From contig JBLILN010000010.1 of NCBI GenBank assembly GCA_047635695.1, forward strand, positions 1 to 64,000: a stretch of 64,000 bases of DNA. The letters are read 5' to 3'. Shown here piece by piece: positions 25,781 through 34,147 of the stretch. Made by a program: the position numbers and the translations under genes. This DNA is from UBA2136 sp047635695. Lineage in GTDB: Bacteria; Pseudomonadota; Alphaproteobacteria; UBA2136. The notes beneath the pieces were generated by a model. That model was not told the DNA's origin. It searched no databases and saw only the letters and a list, made by a program, of their open reading frames with translations. The first letter of the stretch is position 1, and each line of letters opens with the position of its first letter.

Positions 25781-26860
25781 CTATTCTATCGGTAGGGTGA
25801 AGCCTACTTTTTTCATGACTTTATTTAAAGTGCGGAAGGCTTCTATGCTGGCTTTTTCGGCACCCATTTTTAAGATGCGGTCAAGCTCGCCCTTGTCTTG
25901 CATAAGTTCTTTATAACGGTTTTGTACAGGTTCAATATCGGCCACTAACGCGTCGGCCACGGCTGCTTTAAATGCGCCATATTGTTGACCTTCAAATTCA
26001 GATACGGCAGCTTCAATTGAAACGCCTTGTATGGCTGAATATATTTCAAGTAGGTTGGAAATGCCGGCTTTATTTTCTTTGTCGTAGGCGATATTGGTGT
26101 CGCTATCGGTCATAGACGACTTCACTTTTTTGGCGATGGTTTTAAGGTCATCTTCCATAAGAATGGTACCTTTACCACCAATAGATTTTGACATTTTAGA
26201 TGTGGGGTCTTGTAGGTCCTTTACGCGCGCCCCTGCTTTAGGTAACACAATTTCAGGGACGGTAAAAATAGGTTTCGCGTCTGGGTTATTGCCACAGTAG
26301 TGGTTGTTAAACCTTGTCGCGATGTTACGTGTAAGCTCTAAATGTTGTTTTTGGTCGTCGCCCACAGGCACTTCGTCAATTTGGTGCAGTAAAATATCGG
26401 CGGCTTGAAGTACAGGGTAAGCGAATAAACCAACATTAATGTTTGGTTTATTGTGGCCGGCCATGACGGAAAGCTTTTCATAAGTTGAGCCTGCCTTTTC
26501 TAGTGCTACCTTTGTTGCACGATTTGATTTATCTTTAAACTGCGTCATGCGTTCAAGTTCACCCATTTGCGAGAAAGTGTTTAATATCCAGCCCATTTGC
26601 GCATGAGCGCTCACATGGCTTTGCACAAACATGGTTGCTTTTTGTGGGTCAAGGCCACAAGCTAAATACCAAGCAGCAACACTATAAGTGTTATGGCGTA
26701 AATCAGCCGGCACCTGACGTGCAGTAATGGCGTGCAAGTCGGCGATAAAATACGTCACATCAGCATCGTCCTGCATAGAAACCTGTGGCTTAAATGCGCC
26801 TAAATAGTTGCCAAGTGTGGGCTTGCCCGATGGTTGGATACCGCTGATAACTTTTTTCAT
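25781..26860 (-). CDS. trpS: Tryptophanyl-tRNA synthetase
   Basis: This class I synthetase has the HIGH-equivalent in PSGKPTLGNYLG at residues 11-22 and the KMSKS loop in DPTSKMSKSIGGKG near 212. Length, 359 residues, is in the normal range for bacterial TrpRS. The active-site region LFAYPVLQAADILLHQ is also present. It leads a two-gene operon with the flippase-like protein. Confidence 0.96.
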   Translation of the reverse strand: MKKVISGIQPSGKPTLGNYLGAFKPQVSMQDDADVTYFIADLHAITARQVPADLRHNTYSVAAWYLACGLDPQKATMFVQSHVSAHAQMGWILNTFSQMGELERMTQFKDKSNRATKVALEKAGSTYEKLSVMAGHNKPNINVGLFAYPVLQAADILLHQIDEVPVGDDQKQHLELTRNIATRFNNHYCGNNPDAKPIFTVPEIVLPKAGARVKDLQDPTSKMSKSIGGKGTILMEDDLKTIAKKVKSSMTDSDTNIAYDKENKAGISNLLEIYSAIQGVSIEAAVSEFEGQQYGAFKAAVADALVADIEPVQNRYKELMQDKGELDRILKMGAEKASIEAFRTLNKVMKKVGFTLPIE

Positions 26861-26983
26861 ATTCTTCGTTGCCGTTTTTTGTTTGTATATATAGTTATGT
26901 TTTACAACAAAGGCACTTCAAACAAAAGACAAATCTGGTAATAGGCGTCTAAGGGTGATTATTTACGTTTTAAAAGATATCAC

Positions 26984-27053
26984 CTACGTTTGTAGGCTTC
27001 CATCTTCCGCATCGCAAATACCCCCGCCTTAGTCACCTATTCTACGGTGTATG
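26984..27053. repeat. Two-hairpin intergenic element, copy 1
   Basis: It starts with CCTAC-GTTT-GTAGG and ends with the CACC/GGTG hairpin around TATTCTAC. The intervening CGCAAATACCCCCGCC and TTAGT resemble copy 2 at 57430. See the finding on compensatory changes. Confidence 0.55.
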
Positions 27054-27107
27054 TTAAAAAAGGGGAGGGTAAAAAGTACCAGCCTAGAAAATAAACTTGT
27101 ATTCAAC

Positions 27108-27136
27108 TTGACAAGGGCTGTATACATACTTATATA
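27108..27136 (+). promoter_or_regulatory. Strong sigma-70 promoter candidate
   Basis: TTGACA and TATATA with exactly 17 bases between them, about 95 bases upstream of the Sel1 gene start. Confidence 0.65.
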
Positions 27137-27171
27137 ACATATTAGAAATTGAATCTTTTATACCTTTTATG

Positions 27172-27219
27172 CAATGAGTGCGCTCATTGAGTTCTATTTT
27201 ACTATTTCCCGTTTCGGGA
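27172..27219 (+). promoter_or_regulatory. Leader hairpins upstream of the Sel1 gene
   Basis: CAATGAG-TGCG-CTCATTG at 27172-27189 has a UNCG-type loop. TCCCG-TTT-CGGGA at 27207-27219 ends just before the AAGGA ribosome binding site. Confidence 0.5.
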
Positions 27220-27231
27220 TAAGGATTTATT

Positions 27232-27645
27232 ATGACAATATCTGATGATATTGATGGCGTTTACCGTCAAGTTATTGAAGGTGATTCACCTGCCTTTTTT
27301 GCTGATGACTTATATCCTCTAATGCTTAGAGGGGATGCAAGTGCCCTTTCTGACCTTGAGAATCTTGTTGAGGCTGGTGATATTAGAGCTCAATATATTC
27401 TTGGCTTTTACTGCCTTAAAGGTTGCGGGTTAGGGGTTGACTATGAAAGGGCGGTTAAATTGTTTAATTTGGCCGCTGAGCTAGGAGATGCAAGTGCTCA
27501 ATACAACTTAGGAATTTGTTATAACTTGGGTTATGGAGTAGAGTCTGACCAAGTTAAAATGCTTGAATGGTTTCAAAAAGCTGCGTTTCAGGGGCATAAG
27601 GCAGCCCAAGAGAAAATTGAGTTTTATTCTGATCTATCGAAATAA
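27232..27645 (+). CDS. Sel1-repeat protein (short)
   Basis: The protein has 137 residues with two Sel1 repeats: IRAQYILGFYCLKGCGLGVD-type near residue 60 and ASAQYNLGICYNLGYGVESD near 95. WFQKAAFQGHKAAQ closes the second unit. There is no signal peptide, so it is probably cytoplasmic. Sel1 repeats act as binding scaffolds. The gene has its own strong promoter, a structured leader and a weak terminator, which makes it a single-gene unit. Confidence 0.75.
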   Translation: MTISDDIDGVYRQVIEGDSPAFFADDLYPLMLRGDASALSDLENLVEAGDIRAQYILGFYCLKGCGLGVDYERAVKLFNLAAELGDASAQYNLGICYNLGYGVESDQVKMLEWFQKAAFQGHKAAQEKIEFYSDLSK

Positions 27646-27673
27646 AAGCTACTAGTGAGTATGCTATTAACAG

Positions 27674-27701
27674 TAAAACCACCTGAAAGGGTGATTTTTT
27701 T
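27674..27701 (+). terminator. Weak intrinsic terminator
   Basis: CACC and GGTG arms around a purine loop with a T7 run. There is one mismatch in the outer stem. Confidence 0.5.
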
Positions 27702-27769
27702 ATGAGCTAATAACCTAATAATACTTCGTGCATAAGCATGTATTTATGGTCTTTAAAACCCACGAGTGC

Positions 27770-29113
27770 CTAGGCGTCTAGGGCAGGTTTCGCTATTTTA
27801 GATTCTGCTTTGTTGAGATACATGGCTTTATCGGCTGCGGCAACAAGGTCCTCTTGTGTGAGGGTGTTGTCGGCATTAAAGATTTGAATACCCATAGAGG
27901 CGCTCACATGTACTTTTTTACCATGCACGGTGACGCAAATTCCACGAATTTTCTCTTCAATAATAGCGGCTTTTCTTTCCGCTTCTTTGGTGTCGGCTTC
28001 GTTCATAATTACGGCAAATTCGTCGCCGCCAATACGTGAGACAGTGTCCGTTTCACGGAAGACTTCTTTGAGCACTTTGCCCACTTCTTGTAAAATGGCG
28101 TCACCTGCTTTATGGCCATAATTATCGTTAATGGCTTTGAACTGGTTGAGGTCGATGTAAAGCACGGCACCTTGACGGTCATAGCGCTTGGCTTGTTTAA
28201 TGCTCATGGTCAGATTGTCATCAAAAACTTTGCGGTTTGAAAGGGTGGTTAAATGGTCTTGCGTGGCAAGGCGCATAAGTTCCGTTTCTTCCGACTTGCG
28301 TTTAGTAATGTCAACAAACTGAACGATAGAATAAGGTGTGTCGCTGCCTGAAACACGTGACATGCTGAGGGATATCCAAATAGATTTTCCGTTCACAGGG
28401 CGCAATTGAAGTTCGATACCGCGGTAGCTTCTGCCACAGCTTATAACCTTACTTAAAGCTTGCTTGAAAACAGCTTTGTCAATTTCTGAGAAAAAGTCAG
28501 ACACGTGTGACTGCATGATAAAATTAATAGGCATGTCGAGCCATTGGCCAAGGGCGCGGTTGATCATGCTAGGTTTGCCATCGTCATTAATAAAACAAAC
28601 ACCATAAGGCGCATATTCTAAGGCCGTGACGTAGCGTTCGTGCTTTATGCGCACATTTTCTTTGAGCCTGATATCGTCACTGATGACACGAACGGTACCG
28701 ATAATATAGTCAATACCTTCTTCGCCCATAATAGGCATAAAACGAACGTTGACATGCTGTTTACCTGCGCGACATGTGTCCCATGCGGCGTCAGTTTCGA
28801 TACTTTCTTGAAAGCGCATAACCTTGCCCAATTGGTGTACAAGCCAACGGCCTGTATTTTCGTCAACAAGTTCGGTGATGTTTTGTCCTGAAACAATGTT
28901 TTTGATACCTAGAAGTTTACGCACAGCTAAATTTGCTTGCAGTAAAGAAAATTTGCCTGCATCACCTTCTACAATAAACACGCCCTCATGAATAGCGTCC
29001 AATACGAACGGCATAAGTGCGGTTAATTTAGCGTGTCCATCCAAAAACATAATATCCTTCAATGTGTTTTGCTTTGTAGTATTGTTTATACAGTGTTTAG
29101 CTTTTTTTGTCAT
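27770..29113 (-). CDS. PAS-PAS-GGDEF diguanylate cyclase
   Basis: The protein has 447 residues. Two PAS-type sensor domains lie at about 35-145 and 155-275. A GGDEF domain starts near 285 (HLTTLSNRKVFDDNL) and has the intact active site RIGGDEFAVI near 362. It should make cyclic di-GMP. No transmembrane helix is evident, so it is a cytoplasmic sensor. The I-site RxxD is not obvious. AAGGA lies 8 bases before the ATG. CCTAG-GCGT-CTAGG forms a small hairpin at the stop codon. Its upstream region carries ATACCCC and AAGTGTAG, faintly like the duplicated element at 27.0 and 57.4 kb. Confidence 0.9.
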   Translation of the reverse strand: MTKKAKHCINNTTKQNTLKDIMFLDGHAKLTALMPFVLDAIHEGVFIVEGDAGKFSLLQANLAVRKLLGIKNIVSGQNITELVDENTGRWLVHQLGKVMRFQESIETDAAWDTCRAGKQHVNVRFMPIMGEEGIDYIIGTVRVISDDIRLKENVRIKHERYVTALEYAPYGVCFINDDGKPSMINRALGQWLDMPINFIMQSHVSDFFSEIDKAVFKQALSKVISCGRSYRGIELQLRPVNGKSIWISLSMSRVSGSDTPYSIVQFVDITKRKSEETELMRLATQDHLTTLSNRKVFDDNLTMSIKQAKRYDRQGAVLYIDLNQFKAINDNYGHKAGDAILQEVGKVLKEVFRETDTVSRIGGDEFAVIMNEADTKEAERKAAIIEEKIRGICVTVHGKKVHVSASMGIQIFNADNTLTQEDLVAAADKAMYLNKAESKIAKPALDA

Positions 29114-29413
29114 GGCTAAATCCTTATTTTTTTAAAGTTCTATATATTCTAAATACTTAAATTCTATATCTTTACTATGAGAGGTTATTTATCTACCTAA
29201 AAGAAATATTCTTATACCCCTAAAGTGTAGTGTTTGCGTAAACCCTTGTTTTATAATGGGTGTGTAAAGTTGAAATTACAACCACGGTGTTGTTTGTATG
29301 TTTAATGCAACTATAAAAGGTATGATAAATGATGCGATGTGACGTGTTATTGGCTTGATTAAAGAAAGACAAGCTACTATAAAAGTAAGAGATGAATTAT
29401 TTTTAGAAATATT
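29114..29413. other. Divergent intergenic region, diguanylate cyclase / methyltransferase
   Basis: These 300 AT-rich bases have no coding frame or strong hairpin that I can support. Confidence 0.4.
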
Positions 29414-30430
29414 ATGACACCTTACTTATTAAGCATTATTTGTGACCCTGAAGACCGTAGTTCTTTAACGGTTAAGCACCCGCGTTTTGACATACATGGC
29501 AATTATGTATCGGGTATTTTAGTGAGTAAAAATGGTAATACTTACCCTGTTAGGCGTGGTATACCCAGGTTTACAGGCGAGCGTGCCCGTGTAAGAACGA
29601 TGATTACAGAAGCAGAAGAGCATAGCGTATTCCATAAAAATCTTTATAAAGAGTCATGGTTGAATGAATATGTAAAGCAGACTTTTTCTTCAGAAAAGGC
29701 CTTTAAAGGCAAGGTGGTTATTGACTGTGGTGGTGGTACTGGTTACCAAGGCACGTGGATGGTAGAGCAGGGTGCTAAGCATGTTATTATTTTAGAAAAT
29801 TCACAGCATATTGATGGTATCGCCAGAAAATCAACGAAGGTGCATGAAAATATTGATACCGTTCAATGTTCATTAGAGGCCTTGCCTTTCAAGTTGAATA
29901 GTTTTTCAGGTTTAATTACATGCAATGATGTTTTGCAACATGCGGCATCATTTGACAACAGCTTGAAGTCGCTTTGGGGTATTTTAAAAAATAAGGGTGA
30001 AATTGTTTTGTCTTGCCCTGTAAGACAGTCTAAACGTTGGTATCACAAGGTGCGTTATAAGGCAGTGAATATTGGTTTACGCCGCTTTTTGTCCGCGCGC
30101 TCTGTCCATGTTACAAAGCAGTATTCACGTGTTGTCTCACTATTACACCTATTACCTTTAATGAATATTTTATTGATCAAAAATAAACTTGTTCATAGAA
30201 CGACAAAGCCCAGTGGTCATTTTTGTATGCATAGACGTTATAAGGACGCTTTTCACCACACCTTTGAGTATTTTGCAGGTCATAAGCATGAGCATCTTAA
30301 GACAGAGCCTGAGCTTAAACAACTTATTGAATATTTACAAAAAAACCCCCTTTATATCAAAAACGGCGAAACATTCTTTCAAAACGATAGGCCTTTAGGT
30401 TTGGCGCTTAGAATGAAGAAGGTTTCTTAG
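29414..30430 (+). CDS. Class I SAM-dependent methyltransferase with Trm112-like N terminus
   Basis: Residues 1-55 resemble a degenerate Trm112-type domain (SIICDPEDRSSL and GNTYPVRRGIPRF), without the zinc cysteines. The methyltransferase domain follows, with VVIDCGGGTGYQG near residue 100 as the SAM site, LPFKLNSFSGLITCNDVLQH and a GEIVLSCP strand. The target is unknown. Its 3' end overlaps the convergent glycosyltransferase gene by 4 bases, which suggests a glycan or surface polymer context. Confidence 0.75.
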   Translation: MTPYLLSIICDPEDRSSLTVKHPRFDIHGNYVSGILVSKNGNTYPVRRGIPRFTGERARVRTMITEAEEHSVFHKNLYKESWLNEYVKQTFSSEKAFKGKVVIDCGGGTGYQGTWMVEQGAKHVIILENSQHIDGIARKSTKVHENIDTVQCSLEALPFKLNSFSGLITCNDVLQHAASFDNSLKSLWGILKNKGEIVLSCPVRQSKRWYHKVRYKAVNIGLRRFLSARSVHVTKQYSRVVSLLHLLPLMNILLIKNKLVHRTTKPSGHFCMHRRYKDAFHHTFEYFAGHKHEHLKTEPELKQLIEYLQKNPLYIKNGETFFQNDRPLGLALRMKKVS

Positions 30431-31371
30431 TCCTGTCCCTTAAAGTTGTTAGGCCTTTTAAACTTAAACATAATAAGAGATAGCATAAAAGTTTTTAACA
30501 ATGAATACGGAAACCTTATTAGGGTTACAAAATACTTGCCGAACATATAGCTTTTAAATGCGCGCGATAATATCCTTCTGTTGAGGCTGAAAGTTTTAAC
30601 AATGACCAGTATAAAGTAGGGGGTCCATGTACCTTTTGTTGCTGTTTTGACATGGCGTACAATATAACGTTCGTTATCTTGCAGGCGTTTGATAATATGA
30701 CTGCTGAGCGATTTTTTGCGAATATGATAAGTCATTAAAGCACCTTTAAATACATGAAATGTATTTTCTGGATTTGCTAAAATAGATTGCCAAAGGTCAT
30801 AACCTATATCATTAAAACAAACTTCATCAAAGCCACCCACGGCTTTGATCACCTTTTTGTGTACAATAACTGTACTTGTGTTGATATAATCCTTTAAAAA
30901 AAGACGTGTATGGCGGCCCTTTTTTTCACGTTCAAATTCACCAGAGCTTTCGATGTAAAATTTCCGACCCGAGGGATATCTGTGTATAACGTCATGTGCA
31001 ATGATGGCGCAGTTGTGTTTTTTCATTTCTTCAATGCTGCGGGCAAGTTTTGTTGGGTGCCATTCATCGTCTGCATCTAAAAAAGCTAAATACTCACCTT
31101 TGGCTTGCTTTATTGCATTGTTTCTTGCAGCACCTGGGCCTGCATTTTTTTGCTGTATAATTCTAATAGGTACGATCCAACCTTCAAGGTTTGCCTCTTT
31201 TTGAATGACATCGAAGGTGCCGTCAGTGGAGCCATCATCAACAACAATAATTTCACATGCTTTGACTGTTTGCATGGCAATGCTATGAAGTGCACGCAAA
31301 ATTGTTTCTTCAGCATTATATGCTGGGACAATCACCGAAATATCTTCCCATTCTGAATAAGTAAATCCCAT
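30427..31371 (-). CDS. Family 2 glycosyltransferase
   Basis: This 314-residue GT-A fold enzyme has SVIVPAYNAEETILRAL near residue 12, VVDDGSTDGT near 41 and the DxD motif in FLDADDEWHP near 95. It has no clear membrane helix in the catalytic part; the basic C-terminal 60 residues could associate with membrane. It probably adds a sugar to LPS or a capsule-type glycan. It has its own upstream region. Confidence 0.85.
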   Translation of the reverse strand: MGFTYSEWEDISVIVPAYNAEETILRALHSIAMQTVKACEIIVVDDGSTDGTFDVIQKEANLEGWIVPIRIIQQKNAGPGAARNNAIKQAKGEYLAFLDADDEWHPTKLARSIEEMKKHNCAIIAHDVIHRYPSGRKFYIESSGEFEREKKGRHTRLFLKDYINTSTVIVHKKVIKAVGGFDEVCFNDIGYDLWQSILANPENTFHVFKGALMTYHIRKKSLSSHIIKRLQDNERYIVRHVKTATKGTWTPYFILVIVKTFSLNRRILSRAFKSYMFGKYFVTLIRFPYSLLKTFMLSLIMFKFKRPNNFKGQD

Positions 31372-31629
31372 TGAACCACCTTGTATTAGTAATTTTTATT
31401 TTATTATAGCTAAAAAATGAAGCAACGCGCTCTTTTTCTGCTCATTATGCAAAGTATCTTATCTTTTAGTCGCCAAGGGCGGTGAAGAAATACAACATCT
31501 ATCATATAAACGTTTAATGGCACGTAATGGCTGGATTTCCATATTTATGATGAATAAATGGCGTTGTTTGTAATAGGGGCTGTTAATCTTATTTTATATT
31601 AATATAAATAAGTTATTAAGTAAGGGGGT

Positions 31630-34011
31630 ATGAATAAAGTGACTTCTATTGCTAAAAAATTGTCAGGTATATTAACGGCCCTTGTTATTTTGGGTGGAGT
31701 CGTTTTAATGGCGATAACGATGCTCTACCAAAAAATGCATGCTTATAAAGGCGTTGATTATCCATTGTGGATGATACAGTTTGTGGCACTTATATGTATT
31801 TTTATACCGATTATTATCGCCTTTTATTATGCGATGCAGTGGCTATTAATAAAGCCGCTGGAACAAGCGACAGATCTTATAAAGCGCATGGCCGAAAGTT
31901 GTGATGTTGCTATCCCCAGTCATGACCTAAAGCGTGATGACGAATGGGGCGATTTGATGCGTGCCTTTAATGATTTTTTATTTAAAATGAAGGAATACGG
32001 GTTTAATTTAACGAAGGAACGTGACGCCGCAAACAATGCCAGACAAATTGCTGAAGTTGCAAACAGGGCTAAACGCGATTTTTTAGCAAATATGAGCCAT
32101 GAAATTCGCACGCCGATGAATGGCATTATAGGCACAACAGACCTTCTTATTAATAGTAAATTACTACCTGAACAGGAAGGGTTTGCACAAATTGTGCGCC
32201 AAAGTGCAGACAGTTTAATGTCTATTATTAATGATATTTTAGATTTTGCTAAAATTGAAGCAGGCGAGCTTTCGCTGGAACTTATACACGTTAATTTAAA
32301 AGATGTACTTTCAGGCGTTGTGAATATATTTACAGCTACAGCTCAAGAAAAGGGGATCTATTTATACATACGTTACGACCCTTATATTCCTTATATGGTG
32401 ATGTGTGACCCCACACGTATCAAACAAATTTTCTCTAATTTATTAAGTAATGCCATTAAATTTACACATGAAGGCCATGTTTTACTTGATGTGGGATATG
32501 ATGAAAAAGAAGGTTTTATTTTTAAGGTTGTTGATACAGGTATTGGTATTAGTGAGGAACAGAAAAATAAAATATTTGATCGCTTTGCACAGGCCGATGA
32601 ATCGACAACGAGAAAGTATGGTGGTACAGGCCTTGGTTTGGCGATAACGTCACAACTTGTTCACCTTATGGGCGGTGAAATTTCTGTTAAAAGCGATACT
32701 TTTCAAGGTGCTACTTTTTACTTCTCTTTAAAGTTAGATATTAATCCACCAAAGGGGATGGAGGGTCGGGACCTTGTGTCTAAAGACTGCATAGAAGGTA
32801 GAGCCATTCTTGTGGACCGCTTTGATGTGCAGGGAGAAGTTGTAAACGAACAACTTACTTTTTTGGGTCTTTCTGTCACGACGTTAACGCAAAAAGATAA
32901 AATTGTTGCATTGCTAGAGTCGGCCGCTGAGGATTGTTTTTTATATAAATATATTTTTATAAATGCGTCAGGCAGTACATGTAAGAGTGACGGTTTAATT
33001 AAACATATACGTTCTTTACCCGTTTATGATGATATAAAAATTATTACATACGTAACGAAGGAAGACTACGTTAATTATGATAAATTGTTGTTCTTAAAAG
33101 TGAACGCGCATTTGAAAACGCCCTTTTTTGTAGAGGATATTTATAAAATATTGAATGAAGTTAAGTCCATGCGTAAGGCCGACAAACCATATTTGGTTCG
33201 GGCGCGTAGTGAAAATAGACATATCAATTTTAGTATATTTAAGGGACGCCATTTATTGGTTGCTGAAGACGATACAGTGAACCAAAAAGTTATTAGTGCG
33301 ATGCTGAAAACTTTAGGTGCTACTTGCGATGTTGGTTGTAACGGCTTAGAGGCGATAGAGCTGTATAAGCAAAAGAATTATGATCTTATTTTAATGGATA
33401 TGCAAATGCCCCGTATGAATGGCATTGAAGCTTCTGAAGAAATTCGATCTATCGAAAAAAACAAAGGTGTAAACCCTGTACCTATTATTGCCTTAACGGC
33501 TAATGCGTTAAAAGAACATAAGGATAAATGTTTGGCTGCGGGTATGAATGATTATTTAAAGAAACCTATCACGCAAATTAAATTAATGAATATTTTAAAA
33601 GAGTATTTTGAAGCAGGTGATAAATATGTGGACCTTGTGGAGGCGTCTGTATCAAGAGAGGTTTCGGAGGGTATTAAAAAACCATCTGTCGATTTATCTA
33701 TATTAGCAGACGTTGCAAATGATGACCCTAAAGTGATTGATGAATTTTTAACTGTTTACTTTGAAGGGGCACGTGATGTTGTGTTTATGCTTAAAAAAGC
33801 AGTCAAAGAAAAAGACGTCGAGGCGTGGGAGCTGGCCTTGCACCGCCTCAAGGGTTCTTCCTCTAACTTTGGCATGGAAAGATTAATGACACTATGCTTA
33901 AAAGCTGATGCACGCGAAGAGGAGGCACAATTCTCGCAAATAAAGGATATTGAGGCTGAAATAAAGGCTGTTCACTGTTTTGTAAAACAAAATAAGTATA
34001 TTAAGTCTTAG
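31630..34011 (+). CDS. Hybrid sensor histidine kinase with receiver and HPt domains
   Basis: Two membrane helices lie at about residues 12-32 and 48-70 with almost no periplasmic sensor loop. A HAMP-like region comes next, then HisKA with FLANMSHEIRTP near 150 and HATPase with DVGYDEKEGF, DTGIGI and GGTGLGLAI. A degenerate receiver spans about 390-510. A full receiver (AEDD, ILMDMQMP with the phospho-Asp, ALTAN) and a C-terminal HPt with LHRLKGSSS near 735 complete it. This is an ArcB/BarA-like phosphorelay protein. An in-frame GTG at 31639 is better spaced from AAGGGGG than the ATG at 31630. Confidence 0.92.
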   Translation: MNKVTSIAKKLSGILTALVILGGVVLMAITMLYQKMHAYKGVDYPLWMIQFVALICIFIPIIIAFYYAMQWLLIKPLEQATDLIKRMAESCDVAIPSHDLKRDDEWGDLMRAFNDFLFKMKEYGFNLTKERDAANNARQIAEVANRAKRDFLANMSHEIRTPMNGIIGTTDLLINSKLLPEQEGFAQIVRQSADSLMSIINDILDFAKIEAGELSLELIHVNLKDVLSGVVNIFTATAQEKGIYLYIRYDPYIPYMVMCDPTRIKQIFSNLLSNAIKFTHEGHVLLDVGYDEKEGFIFKVVDTGIGISEEQKNKIFDRFAQADESTTRKYGGTGLGLAITSQLVHLMGGEISVKSDTFQGATFYFSLKLDINPPKGMEGRDLVSKDCIEGRAILVDRFDVQGEVVNEQLTFLGLSVTTLTQKDKIVALLESAAEDCFLYKYIFINASGSTCKSDGLIKHIRSLPVYDDIKIITYVTKEDYVNYDKLLFLKVNAHLKTPFFVEDIYKILNEVKSMRKADKPYLVRARSENRHINFSIFKGRHLLVAEDDTVNQKVISAMLKTLGATCDVGCNGLEAIELYKQKNYDLILMDMQMPRMNGIEASEEIRSIEKNKGVNPVPIIALTANALKEHKDKCLAAGMNDYLKKPITQIKLMNILKEYFEAGDKYVDLVEASVSREVSEGIKKPSVDLSILADVANDDPKVIDEFLTVYFEGARDVVFMLKKAVKEKDVEAWELALHRLKGSSSNFGMERLMTLCLKADAREEEAQFSQIKDIEAEIKAVHCFVKQNKYIKS

Positions 34012-34147
34012 GTAAAACTGCGTTTATTTCTTGAAATTATTACTGTTGTATACTATAAAGTCATTAGATTATATCTTTAACTTTTTTAACATGTATATTT
34101 GCGCGTTGCGTTTATGTATTTAATTCCTTCCTTCTTTGGGGGTGTCT

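Larger units (their letters stand above)
26861..27231. other. Divergent intergenic region between trpS and a Sel1 gene
   Basis: These 371 bases hold the first copy of a duplicated element (26984-27053), a strong rightward promoter (27108-27136) and two leader hairpins upstream of the Sel1 gene. No coding frame is convincing. Confidence 0.55.
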
